From: Aliirhizobium wenxiniae
GTDB taxonomy: Bacteria > Pseudomonadota > Alphaproteobacteria > Rhizobiales > Rhizobiaceae
Length of the DNA: 64,000 nt
Assembly: GCF_019511445.1 (NCBI RefSeq)
Contig: NZ_JAEUAN010000001.1
Coordinates: forward strand, 248,001 to 312,000
Direction: 5' to 3'
Shown: positions 50,682 to 60,415 of the stretch, one piece after another
Position numbering within the stretch: position 1 is the first letter of the stretch
How the letters are laid out: the number at the start of each line of letters is the position of its first letter
Notes under the pieces: model-generated
Databases searched by the model: none
What the model was told of the DNA's origin: nothing
What the model saw: the letters and a program-made list of their open reading frames with translations, nothing else
Made by a program: the position numbers and the translations under genes

Positions 50682-51509
50682 TCAGACGTCGAAACTGTCG
50701 TCGTTGCTGTCGAAATCCGCTCCATCGTCGTCATTCGAATAGTCGGCCTGCTGCCAGCCATCGTTGCTACTGTCACCGTTGCCGTTATCCGAATTGTCCG
50801 ATGCTTCCCGTATCGCGTCGTCGCCATAATAGTTGTTGACCACGGTTTCCTCGACGGCGGGCTGTTCGGAGGCGCCGAAGGCGCTGGCGCCGGCAAGCGG
50901 GTTGCCCAGGCCTGCGCCGGCCATGTGATTGCTGAACAGGCCGGACAGCGAGTTGGCGAGCAGCATGCCGCCGGCGACACCGGCGGCGGTGCCCAGAGCG
51001 CCGGTCAGAAAACTGCTGCCGGCTGACGGGCCGCGATAGGCGTTGTTGCTCCATGGGCCTGATGGCTGAGGCGCGGATGCTTGCGCGCCGTAGGGTTGGG
51101 GAGGTGCGCGATAACCGTCGTCATATCCGCGTGCGCTTTCAGAACTTTGGCGCGCGCCCCAAGGGCCGGATGCCGGCGCGGACGCCTGCTGAAACGGAGC
51201 CTGCTGGCGAGACTGCTGGGAGCCGAAGATCGAGCTCAGGAAACCGCCGCCCTGTTCCGCCTGGCGATGCTCGCCCTGCGCGGCTTCAAGCTCGTGGATG
51301 CGGTTTTCCAGTTCGCGAATGCGGTTTGCTGCGGCTTCCAGACCCTTTTCCTGCACGACGACGGCCTGGGCGAGATAATAGGTTGCGTAAGGCTGCTTGC
51401 GGGTTTCCTGATCGATCAGGTCTTCCGCGTCTCTATCGCGCGGCGTTGCCGAGGCGGTGCGGACACGTTCGAACAGGTTATCGAGAAGCTGGCGTTCTTC
51501 CGGTGACAT
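50682..51509 (-). CDS. DUF2076 periplasmic-ligand-binding sensor-like protein
   Basis: The 275-residue protein starts with the DUF2076 helix (SPEERQLLDNLFERVRTA) and continues with ETRKQPYATYYLAQAVVVQEKGLEAAANRIRELENRIHELE. The middle is Gly/Gln/Pro-rich with a hydrophobic glycine-zipper-like stretch (GALGTAAGVAGGMLLANSL). The C-terminus is strongly acidic with repeated Asp-Asn runs (NDDDGADFDSNDDSFDV). DUF2076 proteins have no established function. GGGAGGC precedes the ATG at 51509. Confidence 0.82.
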   Translation of the reverse strand: MSPEERQLLDNLFERVRTASATPRDRDAEDLIDQETRKQPYATYYLAQAVVVQEKGLEAAANRIRELENRIHELEAAQGEHRQAEQGGGFLSSIFGSQQSRQQAPFQQASAPASGPWGARQSSESARGYDDGYRAPPQPYGAQASAPQPSGPWSNNAYRGPSAGSSFLTGALGTAAGVAGGMLLANSLSGLFSNHMAGAGLGNPLAGASAFGASEQPAVEETVVNNYYGDDAIREASDNSDNGNGDSSNDGWQQADYSNDDDGADFDSNDDSFDV

Positions 51510-51742
51510 TGTTGCCTCCCTGGGCATTTGGTCTGCCCAAGCAGTTAAGCGGGGATTGCGGCTTTTCAAATCGCCGCGAGATTAAATCTCGGTAATCTGC
51601 CGGGTCTCTATGGTGACGCTATCTTGAATGTAAAACCGATTTTCACCGTAATTTCCATTTGGTTTCTACGTCATTCACCTTAAGGGGCGCCTTAGTCGTG
51701 GCTTGCTGCCACTCTCCATTGTTTTGTGGCCGCGAACGCATT

Positions 51743-52372
51743 ATGTCCGATGGTATGAATCCCATGCAGGAGACACTGACTGTGCTGAACGACGAAGACG
51801 ACAACGACGACAAGACCAAGGAATTGCCGCTCGGCAAGGAAACAGAGGCGAACCTTTTCAAGTCGCGCTCGATCTTCATCTACGGTCCGATTACCCAGGA
51901 ACTGGCGCAGAAGGTCAACACGCAGCTCGTTGCGCTCTCCGCAGCCAGCGACGAAGATATTCGCATCTATGTGAATTCCCCCGGCGGCCACGTCGAATCG
52001 GGCGATTCCATCCATGACATGATCAAGTTCATCAAGCCGAAGGTCTGGGTGATCGGAACCGGTTGGGTGGCTTCCGCAGGCGCGCTGATCTATGCAGCCG
52101 CTGCAAAGGAACGCCGCCTCTCGCTGCCGAACACGCGCTTCCTCATCCATCAACCGTCCGGCGGCACGCGCGGCATGGCATCCGATATCGAGATCCAGGC
52201 ACGTGAAATCGTTAAGATGAACGAGCGCCTGATCAAGATTTTCGCCAAGGCTACCGGCCAGACCGAAGAGAAGATCGCCAAGGATATCGACCGCGACTAC
52301 TGGCTCTCCGCCGAGGAAGCCATTGCTTATGGTCTGGTCTCGAAGATCGTGACCTCGCAGAGCGAAATCTGA
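51743..52372 (+). CDS. clpP: ATP-dependent Clp protease proteolytic subunit (ClpP paralogue)
   Basis: The 209-residue protein has the ClpP fold with the catalytic triad intact: Ser111 in [14 protein letters not shown], His in [12 protein letters not shown], and Asp in [17 protein letters not shown]. The Ser motif ASAGA replaces the ASMGA of canonical ClpP, and the N-terminus is long and acidic ([15 protein letters not shown]). It resembles the accessory ClpP paralogues of alphaproteobacteria. No clpX or clpA is adjacent. The start at 51743 is uncertain; ATGs at 51659, 51755 and 51764 exist. Confidence 0.87.
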   Translation: MSDGMNPMQETLTVLNDEDDNDDKTKELPLGKETEANLFKSRSIFIYGPITQELAQKVNTQLVALSAASDEDIRIYVNSPGGHVESGDSIHDMIKFIKPKVWVIGTGWVASAGALIYAAAAKERRLSLPNTRFLIHQPSGGTRGMASDIEIQAREIVKMNERLIKIFAKATGQTEEKIAKDIDRDYWLSAEEAIAYGLVSKIVTSQSEI

Positions 52373-52400
52373 GCGTAAAACGCCAGAACGATGAATTCGA

Positions 52401-52431
52401 AAGCCCCGCCGGTGAATATCCGGCGGGGCTT
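52401..52431 (+). terminator. clpP terminator
   Basis: Perfect 12-base arms aagccccgccgg and ccggcggggctt with a 7-base loop are followed by TTTTCAG. It lies 28 bases after the stop codon. Confidence 0.92.
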
Positions 52432-52495
52432 TTTCAGTTTATGGTTCAGGCTTTGACCCGTTCTGTAGCGTTCTGCGCCGGGTCTCAAAGACTCT

Positions 52496-55192
52496 TCATA
52501 TTGCTTGCCTGAGCGGCATACCTTCGTTGCCGATCCGGGCCTGCCAGTTCTCGACGAACGTCACGAATTCTGCGGCGGCAAGCGGCTTGGAGAAGGCGTA
52601 GCCTTGAAGCGCATGGCATCCGAGGTTGCGCAGGATTTCGATATGCTCGACCGTTTCGACACCTTCAGCGACGATCTCGATATCCTGCGATCGTCCGATT
52701 TCGATGATCGAGGCGACCAGCCGGCGCTGGGATGCCGAGGCTTCTATGGGCGAAATCAGCTTGCGGTCGATCTTCAGGCGTTTCGGCCCGAGTTCGATCA
52801 GGCTGACGATAGAGGCATGGCCGGTGCCGAAATCATCGATCTCGATGTCGATACCGAGTGATTTCAACCGAGTGATCGCTGCGCGCAGATCCTCGTCGTG
52901 GTCGTCGAAGGAGATAGATTCCAACAGCTCGAAGGAGAGGCTGCCGGGGGTAAACTGCAGGCCTGCGAGGCGATCGAACATGCGTTCGTCCCTCAGCCGT
53001 TGTGCAGATATGTTGACCGAAAGATGCGGGACGTTCAGCCCGAGCGCCTTCCAGCGAACAGACTGGAACAGCGCCTTTTCCAGAATGATCGCGTCCAGAT
53101 CCGCCGCCCGGTTCAGGCTCTCGGCGATATCGAGGAAGCGATCGGGCGCAAGCGTTCCGCGATCGGGATGCTGCCAGCGGGCCAGCGCCTCTACGCCGAC
53201 GATCTGCAAAGTTCTGGCATCGAACTGGGGCTGGAAATAGGGGACGATCTGATCGCGTTCCAGCGCGGTCAGGAACTCGTCCGACATGGTCTTGCGCAGC
53301 ACCGCCGCCATGCGAAGCTCATCGGAGAATTTTTCGAAGCGGTTACGTCCACGCTTCTTTGCCTCGTAAAGCGCGATATCCGCGTTGACGAGAAGCTCGC
53401 GCGGCTTTTCCATCGCTGCCGTCTGGCAGGAAATCCCGGCGCTGCAACCGATACGGCATTTGTGGCCGCCGATTTCGATCGGCCTCGCCAGCGACCTGAC
53501 GATTGCCTGCGCAAGCTCGCGGGAGCGACGCTCGACAGATGGGCCGCTTGTGGCGATGACGAACTCGTCGCCGCCGACGCGCGAGGCAAATTCGTCCGGG
53601 GTAATGAGATCGAGAAGCCGTGTCGTAGTCTGCCTCAGGACCTCATCGCCGGCTGCGTGGCCGAACGTGTCGTTGACTTCCTTGAAGCGGTCGAGATCCA
53701 CATGGATGAAGGCCATTCTGTGGAGCGGATCGGCCTTGCCGCTGCCGGCCTCCATGAACTGGTCGAGGAAGCGACGGTTGGGCAGTCCGGTCAGCGCATC
53801 GTGAAGCGACTGGTGTTCCAGCGTCCGGCGAGTTGCCCTGAGCTGGACATTCTGCTCTTCCGCTTGCGACTGGGCCTCGCGCAACTCGGCCTGCAAAAGC
53901 AGGTCCTTGGTCACGTCCCAATTGGCGCCGACGATCCGCATCTCGCGACCGGCCGGACGATAAACCCTGCCATTCGCCCGGATGTATCTGATCTCGCCGG
54001 TGGGAGAGACGATACGAAACTGGGTGATATAGGGTACTTCCTCCGTCATCGTCTGGAGCAGTGCCTTCTTGGTCGGTTCAAGATCCTCCGGATGGATGGT
54101 CTTTTCCCAGTCCTCGTAGAAAAATACGTCGCGGTCCGGCGAGCCATCATACAGCTCGCGCATGCGGCGATCCCAGATGAGTTTGCCGGAATCCGGATGA
54201 TATTCCCATACGCCGATGCCGGAAGATTCCAGCGCAAGCCCAAGCCGATGCGATACTTCTTCCAGCTCTTCTTCGCGCTGTTGAAGCGTGACGAGATTGC
54301 GGTACCGCTGTCTCATCAGCAGGCCAGCCCATATCAGCGGCGCAATCACGCCGATGGCGATCAGGCTTGCGTAGATCCGGAACGTCGCCGCCGATGGACG
54401 TGTTTGGATCCAGCCGCCCTTAGGAAGAGCGGACAGATACCATGTGTCATATCCCAGCTCGACGCGGGTACGGACCGAGGTTTCTGAAAATACAGCTGGA
54501 TTGCCGACGAAGACATCTTTTTCGGACGGCTGCGGCCGACGAGCGATGGCGATGTCGAGAGTTTGCTGGGCGGAGTCGAGATTGCTGTCGCGATAAAGGC
54601 GTTCGGCATCGATGACGGCCGAGACGACACCCCAGAAATGCCCGTTGCCGAGCACGAATACCGGGTAGCGCGCTAGCAGGCCATGGCCGCCCTGTACGAG
54701 CTTTACCGGGCCGGCCACCATGGTCTTTCGTCGCTTGATGGCCTCGAATACCGAGCCGGACTGTTTCGGGTTGGCGCTGTAGTCCTGCCCAATCAACTGT
54801 TTGTTTTCGCTGAATGGATAGACGAGTTGAACGACCAAATTCGGAGCGGCAGCGACATTTCGCAACTGTGATGGCACGCTGAAAATACGCTCGGACAATG
54901 CGCTGAATTGCGCTTGCGTCATGTTGGGATTGGCTGCGATCGCTGCGACCAGTCCTTGGACGAGGTTGACGTTGCCATGGATCTTGGTTTCCAGGCGGGA
55001 CGCAACCTGGGCAAGGCGTTCGGACGCGACGAGCCTTTGCTCAGCCAGGAAACGCTCATGCTCTTCGCGGTCAGCCCGGATGATGCCGATAACAACGGCA
55101 ACAATGACGACGATGGCGGGAATAAAATAACTGACGCCGAAAGCCTTTTGGCTTAGTCGCTCTGGTTTTCCCGAATGATTAAAAATAGCCAT
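52496..55192 (-). CDS. CHASE-PAS-GGDEF-EAL cyclic di-GMP protein
   Basis: The 898-residue protein has two membrane helices (VSYFIPAIVVIVAVVIGII and YASLIAIGVIAPLIWAGLL) flanking a periplasmic CHASE-type sensor of about 240 residues, then a PAS/PAC domain (SGIGVWEYHPDSGKLIWDRRM), GGDEF (HDALTGLPNRRFLDQFM, SRVGGDEFV) and EAL (VEALARWQHP, SFELLESISFDD, IEIDDFGTGHASI). Both active motifs look intact, so it could make or break cyclic di-GMP depending on signal. It is a stand-alone gene. Confidence 0.9.
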   Translation of the reverse strand: MAIFNHSGKPERLSQKAFGVSYFIPAIVVIVAVVIGIIRADREEHERFLAEQRLVASERLAQVASRLETKIHGNVNLVQGLVAAIAANPNMTQAQFSALSERIFSVPSQLRNVAAAPNLVVQLVYPFSENKQLIGQDYSANPKQSGSVFEAIKRRKTMVAGPVKLVQGGHGLLARYPVFVLGNGHFWGVVSAVIDAERLYRDSNLDSAQQTLDIAIARRPQPSEKDVFVGNPAVFSETSVRTRVELGYDTWYLSALPKGGWIQTRPSAATFRIYASLIAIGVIAPLIWAGLLMRQRYRNLVTLQQREEELEEVSHRLGLALESSGIGVWEYHPDSGKLIWDRRMRELYDGSPDRDVFFYEDWEKTIHPEDLEPTKKALLQTMTEEVPYITQFRIVSPTGEIRYIRANGRVYRPAGREMRIVGANWDVTKDLLLQAELREAQSQAEEQNVQLRATRRTLEHQSLHDALTGLPNRRFLDQFMEAGSGKADPLHRMAFIHVDLDRFKEVNDTFGHAAGDEVLRQTTTRLLDLITPDEFASRVGGDEFVIATSGPSVERRSRELAQAIVRSLARPIEIGGHKCRIGCSAGISCQTAAMEKPRELLVNADIALYEAKKRGRNRFEKFSDELRMAAVLRKTMSDEFLTALERDQIVPYFQPQFDARTLQIVGVEALARWQHPDRGTLAPDRFLDIAESLNRAADLDAIILEKALFQSVRWKALGLNVPHLSVNISAQRLRDERMFDRLAGLQFTPGSLSFELLESISFDDHDEDLRAAITRLKSLGIDIEIDDFGTGHASIVSLIELGPKRLKIDRKLISPIEASASQRRLVASIIEIGRSQDIEIVAEGVETVEHIEILRNLGCHALQGYAFSKPLAAAEFVTFVENWQARIGNEGMPLRQAI

Positions 55193-55419
55193 CGAATATT
55201 CCGGTCAAATGATGGCGTAATTTCACAGGATAAAATTTAATATTATGCTTTTACTGCGGATGTTTGGATCCGAATATGGTCACTTTACTGTAAATGTCGG
55301 GCGGGTTTGATGCTGAACCACATCCTCGCCGTGTTCTTTCTTTGTCTCTGCGCGCTACAGTTTGTGGACTGGACCCATCAAATCCGAGGGCGCATACTTT
55401 GCCACCCGGAGGTTCGGCG

Positions 55420-56103
55420 ATGCAGGATGAGGGATACAATCAGTTTTGCCCGATCGCCAAGGCCTGCGAACTGATCGAGCCGCGCTGGACGCTGCTTCTG
55501 CTTTCCGAAATGTGGTCAGGCTCGACGCATTTCAATGAAATCCGCCGGGGTGTGCCCGGAATGTCGCCGACGCTTATGTCCAAGCGGTTGAAACAGATGG
55601 AGGTGAACGGCCTTGTGACCCGTTCGGCCAATCAACGCACCGGCGAGATCACCTATCTTACGACCAGGATTGCCGACGAACTTGGTCCTATCGTCCGCGA
55701 GCTCGGCCGCTGGGCGCATCGCAATATCGATGCCGATGTGACGCTTGAAAATCTCGATGCGCGGCTTTTGATGTGGAATATGCGCCGCAGGATCGATTCA
55801 GAGGCGCTGCCCAAGCGCAGGCGTAGCGTCATCGAGTTCAATTACCCCGAGTTGCCGCGTGATGAGCGTCATTACTGGCTGGTGAACAAGCCCGGCCAGC
55901 CGGTGGATTTGTGCCTGATCGATCCCGGTTATGATGTCGATCTTTATGTGACGGCCGAATTGAAGGCGATGACAGCGGCATGGATGGGGCTTGCCGTTCT
56001 CAAGGCCGAGATCGAAGGGGGCCGAATTTCATTGATCGGTGACGCAGATATCGCCTCGCGGATCGATGACTGGATGGTGCGCAGCTCGTTTGCCGCCTGT
56101 TGA
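55420..56103 (+). CDS. HxlR-family transcriptional regulator with C-terminal SCP2-like domain
   Basis: The 227-residue protein has an HxlR winged helix (YNQFCPIAKACELIEPRWTLLLLSEMWSGSTHFNEIRRGVPGMSPTLMSKRLKQMEVNGLV) with the conserved Cys, which in some members senses redox or aldehydes. The C-terminal 110 residues (VIEFNYPELPRDERHYWLVNKPGQPVDLCL) form an alpha-beta domain of the SCP2-like type. GGAGG lies before the ATG at 55420. It precedes the methyltransferase on the same strand by 121 bases. Confidence 0.85.
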   Translation: MQDEGYNQFCPIAKACELIEPRWTLLLLSEMWSGSTHFNEIRRGVPGMSPTLMSKRLKQMEVNGLVTRSANQRTGEITYLTTRIADELGPIVRELGRWAHRNIDADVTLENLDARLLMWNMRRRIDSEALPKRRRSVIEFNYPELPRDERHYWLVNKPGQPVDLCLIDPGYDVDLYVTAELKAMTAAWMGLAVLKAEIEGGRISLIGDADIASRIDDWMVRSSFAAC

Positions 56104-56224
56104 GCCGATCCATTTTCTGTATCGGGTTCGGTTCATTTTCTACACTGGAGAGACCGGCATGGGTTGAAGCATCCTCCGAGCACTGCCCGCTTGATCGGGT
56201 TGTTCCAGTAGGGAGGATAAGACA

Positions 56225-57070
56225 ATGCAGACAGCAAATCTCAATCTAGCGCAGCCGGCGGCGCCGGCAGGCGTGGATTTGGCCGCGGTTAAATCGCGCC
56301 AGCAAGGGGCCTGGGCTTCCGGCAATTATGCCGTTGTGGGCACGACGTTGCAGATCGTCGGCGAAAAGCTTTGCGAGGCGCTCGATCTCCGGGCCGGTGA
56401 AACGGTACTGGATGTCGCCGCCGGCAATGGCAATGCAACACTTGCCGCTGCAAGGCGCTGGTGCACGGTGACCTCGACCGATTATGTGCCAACCTTGCTG
56501 GAGCAGGGCAGGCGGCGAGCCGAGGCGGAGGGGCTGAGCGTCAATTTTCAGACAGCTGATGCGGAGGCGCTGCCGTTTGCCGACAACCATTTCGACGTGG
56601 TTCTGTCCACGTTCGGCGTGATGTTCACACCGGATCAGGAAAAGGCGGCCGCCGAGTTGCTGCGGGTGTGCCGGTCCGGAGGGCGGATAGGTCTGGCCAA
56701 CTGGACGCCCGACAGCTTCGTTGGCCAGGTCTTCAAGATAATCGGGCGGCATGTGACGCCACCAGCAGGTGTCAGACCGCCGTCGCTCTGGGGGACGTCC
56801 GAGCGGTTGAATGAACTCTTCGGCCACGCCGCCGGCGTTTCTGCCACCAAGCAGGAGTTCGTTTTCCGCTACCGTTCTCCCGGCCACTGGGTGGACGTGT
56901 TCCGCACCTGGTACGGCCCCGTTCACAAGGCTTTCGCCGCATTGCCGACGGAAAAGCAGGCTGGTCTGGAAAAGGATCTGCTTGATCTCATCGAGAGCTT
57001 CAACCGGGCGGAGGACGGCACAGTGGTGGTGCCGAGCGACTATCTCGAGGTCATCATCGCGAAGCGCTGA
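56225..57070 (+). CDS. Class I SAM-dependent methyltransferase
   Basis: The 281-residue protein has the Rossmann-like methyltransferase motifs: motif I VLDVAAGNGNATLAAAR, acidic motif II region STDYVPTLLEQGR, the DAEALPFADNHFDVVLS block and the GGRIGLANWTPDSFVG segment. It resembles the ubiquinone/phospholipid type (UbiE-like) but the substrate is unknown. GGAGGATAAG is present before the ATG. Two hairpins follow its stop. Confidence 0.85.
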   Translation: MQTANLNLAQPAAPAGVDLAAVKSRQQGAWASGNYAVVGTTLQIVGEKLCEALDLRAGETVLDVAAGNGNATLAAARRWCTVTSTDYVPTLLEQGRRRAEAEGLSVNFQTADAEALPFADNHFDVVLSTFGVMFTPDQEKAAAELLRVCRSGGRIGLANWTPDSFVGQVFKIIGRHVTPPAGVRPPSLWGTSERLNELFGHAAGVSATKQEFVFRYRSPGHWVDVFRTWYGPVHKAFAALPTEKQAGLEKDLLDLIESFNRAEDGTVVVPSDYLEVIIAKR

Positions 57071-57084
57071 TGACTGGCGGGCCG

Positions 57085-57143
57085 ACGCCTGCGAGCGAGG
57101 AGCAGGCGTTTAAAGCGCCGTGTGCCGATTGCGGCGCACGGCG
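57085..57143 (+). terminator. Two consecutive hairpins after the methyltransferase gene
   Basis: The first has arms acgcctgc and gcaggcgt with a 9-base loop (57085-57109) followed by TTTAAAG. The second has 12-base arms cgccgtgtgccg and cggcgcacggcg (57116-57127, 57132-57143) with one G-U pair and a 4-base loop. Together they should stop transcription efficiently. Confidence 0.75.
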
Positions 57144-57334
57144 TAGGCTTTATGTGCCAAAAGCGGACGGGTGTTTCATTTCGATACAGAAGGTCAGCCT
57201 GTTTAGGCCGCGCTTAACTCTGGAGATCGGTTATTCGGGAAAATGACGCGTTCTTGAAAATCTGAGCGGATCAGACTGTTAGGCTGTGGGTGGGAGAATT
57301 TTGGAGGAGAGCCACTCAAACAGGAGCAGTTTCA

Positions 57335-58771
57335 ATGACGAACTCCATTTCGAATGCGCTTGGTGTAGCACTTTATTACAGCGGAGGCCCGACGGCCTGG
57401 CATTCCGCGACCAATTCCGGTCCTATCCTGAACGGGACCGCGGGCAATGACGCCATGTATGGCGACAGTTCCGTCAATGTCACGATGACAGGCGGAGCCG
57501 GCGACGACATCTATTATCTCTATTCCAGCATCAATCGCGCCGAAGAAAAGCCCGGCGAAGGGATCGATACGATCGATACCTGGATGAGCTATACGCTTCC
57601 GGAAAATTTTGAGAACCTGAGGGTAACCGGCGATAACCGCTATGCCTTCGGCAACTCGGCCGACAATATCATCACCGGGAGTTCCAGCCGACAGACGATC
57701 GATGGCGGAGCCGGAAACGATGTGCTGATCGGCGGCGGTGGCGCCGACACATTCATCATTTCCAAGGGGAACGGGACCGATCTTATCGTCGACTTCAGCA
57801 ATGACGATACGATCCGGCTTGATGGTTACGGCGTAACGTCTTTTGACCAGTTGATCAGCCAGTCCTCGCAGCAAGGAAATGATCTCTGGCTCAATCTGGA
57901 AAATGGCGAAAGCGTCGTGCTGGCCAATACGACGGCGGATGATCTCGGTGCCGATCAATTCGAACTCAATCTCGATCGATCGAACCTGACGCTTAGTTTC
58001 AATGACGACTTCAACTCACTGTCCCTGTTCGACGGACAGGATGGCGTGTGGGAAGCGAAATACTGGTGGGCGCCGGAGAAGGGCGCTTCGCTGCATACCA
58101 ATGGCGAACAGCAATGGTACGTCAATCCGGAATACGGGCCGACCGCCTCCGCCAACCCTTTTTCGGTGACGGACGGCGTGCTGACGATCCGTGCCGAGCA
58201 GACGCCGGATGCGCTTTCCGGTGAGGTCGAGGGGTACGATTATACGTCCGGCATGCTGACGACCCATGCGTCGTTTGCGCAGACCTACGGTTATTTCGAA
58301 ATCCGCGCCGACATGCCGGACGAACAGGGGGCTTGGCCCGCCTTCTGGCTGCTGCCGGAGGACGGCTCGTGGCCGCCGGAACTCGATGTGATCGAGATGC
58401 GCGGTCAGGACCCGAATACATTGATCCTGTCGGCGCATTCGAACGAATCCGGCAAGCAGAGCTCGGTGATCAACAATGTGGCGGTGGCCGATACCGAGGG
58501 TTTTCACACCTACGGTCTGCTCTGGGACGAAGATCATATCACCTGGTATTTCGATGACGTAGCCGTGGCGCAAACGGATACGCCATCCGACATGCACGAT
58601 CCTATGTATATGATCGTCAATCTTGCGATCGGCGGAATGGCAGGCTCGCCATCTGATGGGCTGCCTGATGGTTCCGAAATGAATATCGACTATATCCGGG
58701 CCTATTCTCTCGATGACCTTGAGGCCTCTAATGCGGCTTCTGCTTCGCAGCAGAGCGAGTGGCTTCTCTAA
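57335..58771 (+). CDS. Secreted GH16 endo-glycanase with N-terminal RTX repeats (ExsH-like)
   Basis: The 478-residue protein has no Sec signal. Its N-terminal half contains calcium-binding RTX nonapeptides (GGAGDDIYYL, IDGGAGNDVLIGGGGADTF), typical of type I secretion substrates. The C-terminal half (from about 220) is a GH16 domain with the catalytic motif ELDVIE (about residues 349-354). The layout suggests a glycanase like ExsH or the PlyA/PlyB type that trims succinoglycan or another acidic exopolysaccharide after PrsDE-type secretion. No secretion genes are nearby. AGGAG is 8 bases before the ATG at 57335. Confidence 0.85.
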   Translation: MTNSISNALGVALYYSGGPTAWHSATNSGPILNGTAGNDAMYGDSSVNVTMTGGAGDDIYYLYSSINRAEEKPGEGIDTIDTWMSYTLPENFENLRVTGDNRYAFGNSADNIITGSSSRQTIDGGAGNDVLIGGGGADTFIISKGNGTDLIVDFSNDDTIRLDGYGVTSFDQLISQSSQQGNDLWLNLENGESVVLANTTADDLGADQFELNLDRSNLTLSFNDDFNSLSLFDGQDGVWEAKYWWAPEKGASLHTNGEQQWYVNPEYGPTASANPFSVTDGVLTIRAEQTPDALSGEVEGYDYTSGMLTTHASFAQTYGYFEIRADMPDEQGAWPAFWLLPEDGSWPPELDVIEMRGQDPNTLILSAHSNESGKQSSVINNVAVADTEGFHTYGLLWDEDHITWYFDDVAVAQTDTPSDMHDPMYMIVNLAIGGMAGSPSDGLPDGSEMNIDYIRAYSLDDLEASNAASASQQSEWLL

Positions 58772-58785
58772 TATCTACATGAGAG

Positions 58786-58813
58786 GATCATGCCGTCAGG
58801 CGGCGGCATGATC
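58786..58813 (+). terminator. Hairpin after the GH16 gene
   Basis: Perfect 10-base arms gatcatgccg and cggcatgatc enclose 8 bases, 15 bases after the stop codon. No T-run follows, so it may be a weak terminator or stability element. Confidence 0.5.
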
Positions 58814-58918
58814 GAAGCTTGGCTGATCCGAACGCTTTCAGCGTAAGCAGACTTGCAAGCGAGCGGGGATTTTGATCTTGAAGAATAACCTCTTCACCCC
58901 TTCGGAATCTCGTCGCGC

Positions 58919-60106
58919 ATGCTCAAGGACTTCTCTCCCTCGGCCCTGACGATGGGCCTTTTGACCGCCTTTGTCGGTTTTGTCAGTTCCTTTGCGGTCA
59001 TCATGCAGGGATTGCAGGCGATGGGTGCGTCGTCGTCGGAGATTGCCTCGGCGTTGCTGGCCGTCTGTATCGCACAAAGCGTGCTCACGGTGTTCTTTTC
59101 GCTTCGCCATCGCATGCCCATCATGATGGCGTGGACGACGCCGGGCGGGGCGCTGTTGGCTGCGACCGGTGCGATCGAAGGCGGCTTTCCCGCAGCCGTC
59201 GGAGCTTTCGTGCTCTGCGGCCTAATGATTGCGCTATCGGGGCTTTTTCGGCCGCTCGGGCAGATGATCCGCAAGATCCCGGCGCCGATTGCCAATGCGA
59301 TGCTTGCGGGCATTCTCCTGAGCCTTTGCCTCGCGCCGGTGAAGGCTGTTGCATTCAATGTCGCGCTCGGGCTTCCGATCGTGCTGACATGGATGGTCGT
59401 GGTGTCCCGTTGGCGGCTATGGGCGGTTCCTGCCGCACTTGGCGCCTTCGTTCTGGTGCTGATCTTCGGCGTCGATCTGCCGGATGACGTGTTCGGTCAG
59501 ATCGGGGCTGCTATCCATCCAGAACTCATCTGGGTTTCGCCGCTCTTCACCTGGCATGGGTTCGTGTCGGTGGGCCTGCCGCTTTTCATCGTCACCATGG
59601 CGTCACAGAACATTCCCGGTATAGCGATCCTCAAGGCGCATCACTATGAGCCGCCGCCGGGACCGCTGTTTGCTTCGACGGGCATATTTTCGACCATCAT
59701 CGCCTTCTTCGGCAGTGTGCCGGTCAATCTGGCGGCCATCACCGCGGCGATGTGCGCCAGCGAGGATGCGCATCCAGACCCGAAGCGGCGTTACTGGGCG
59801 GCCGTGGTGGGCGGGGCTGCCTATACGGTGCTCGGTTTGATTGCCGGGGGAATCATCGCCTTCGTCTCGATGGCGCCACCGATTCTGCTTCAGGCCGTTG
59901 CCGGCCTCGGCCTGATCGGGGCATTCTCGAATGCGGCTTTTGCCGCATGGCGCGAGCCGGAGACGCGCGAGGCTGCCGCGATCACCTTTCTCGTCACCGC
60001 TTCGGGGGCGACTTTTGCCGGGATTTCCGGGGCTTTCTGGGGGCTTGTTGCGGGTGCTTCAATGATGGCCTTGGCAAAGTTGATGAAGCGGAATAACGTG
60101 ATTTAG
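58919..60106 (+). CDS. benE: BenE-family benzoate/proton symporter-like permease
   Basis: The 395-residue protein has about 11 to 12 membrane helices and the BenE pattern: LTAFVGFVSSFAVIMQGLQAMGAS, MPIMMAWTTPGGALL, KIPAPIANAMLAGIL and the block QNIPGIAILKAHHYEPPPGPLF. BenE proteins are predicted to import benzoate with protons. There are no benzoate catabolic genes in the window. The ATG at 58919 is weakly supported by a ribosome site. Confidence 0.87.
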   Translation: MLKDFSPSALTMGLLTAFVGFVSSFAVIMQGLQAMGASSSEIASALLAVCIAQSVLTVFFSLRHRMPIMMAWTTPGGALLAATGAIEGGFPAAVGAFVLCGLMIALSGLFRPLGQMIRKIPAPIANAMLAGILLSLCLAPVKAVAFNVALGLPIVLTWMVVVSRWRLWAVPAALGAFVLVLIFGVDLPDDVFGQIGAAIHPELIWVSPLFTWHGFVSVGLPLFIVTMASQNIPGIAILKAHHYEPPPGPLFASTGIFSTIIAFFGSVPVNLAAITAAMCASEDAHPDPKRRYWAAVVGGAAYTVLGLIAGGIIAFVSMAPPILLQAVAGLGLIGAFSNAAFAAWREPETREAAAITFLVTASGATFAGISGAFWGLVAGASMMALAKLMKRNNVI

Positions 60107-60130
60107 TGTCATTTTTTCAGGGCATCCGGA

Positions 60131-60415
60131 ATGAGTTGCGAATTCGATCCGGAAAAGAGCGCTTCCAATAAGAAAAAGCACGGCATCGACTTCATCGAAG
60201 CGCAGGCGCTATGGCTGGATGATCACGCGCTTACCGTGCCTGCCAAGTCGCTTGAAGGTGAGCGGCGGTTCGCTCGAATTGGAAAAATCGGGGACAAAGT
60301 TTGGGCAATGTTCTACACTGTCAGGCGTGGTTCCATTCGAATTATTTCAGTGCGGAGAGCAAGACTAGTCGAGGTTCGATACTATGAAGACAATCACAGC
60401 CGAGGAACTCGATAG
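60131..60415 (+). CDS. brnT: BrnT-family toxin
   Basis: The 94-residue protein fits BrnT: CEFDPEKSASNKKKHGIDFIEAQALWLDD, then ERRFARIGKIGDKVWAMFYTVRRGSIRIISVRRARLVEVRYYE. BrnT is a ribonuclease-like toxin of type II toxin-antitoxin systems; the RxxSxRxA region (RIISVRRAR) with the conserved arginine is present. The BrnA-like gene starts inside its last 32 bases. Confidence 0.87.
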   Translation: MSCEFDPEKSASNKKKHGIDFIEAQALWLDDHALTVPAKSLEGERRFARIGKIGDKVWAMFYTVRRGSIRIISVRRARLVEVRYYEDNHSRGTR

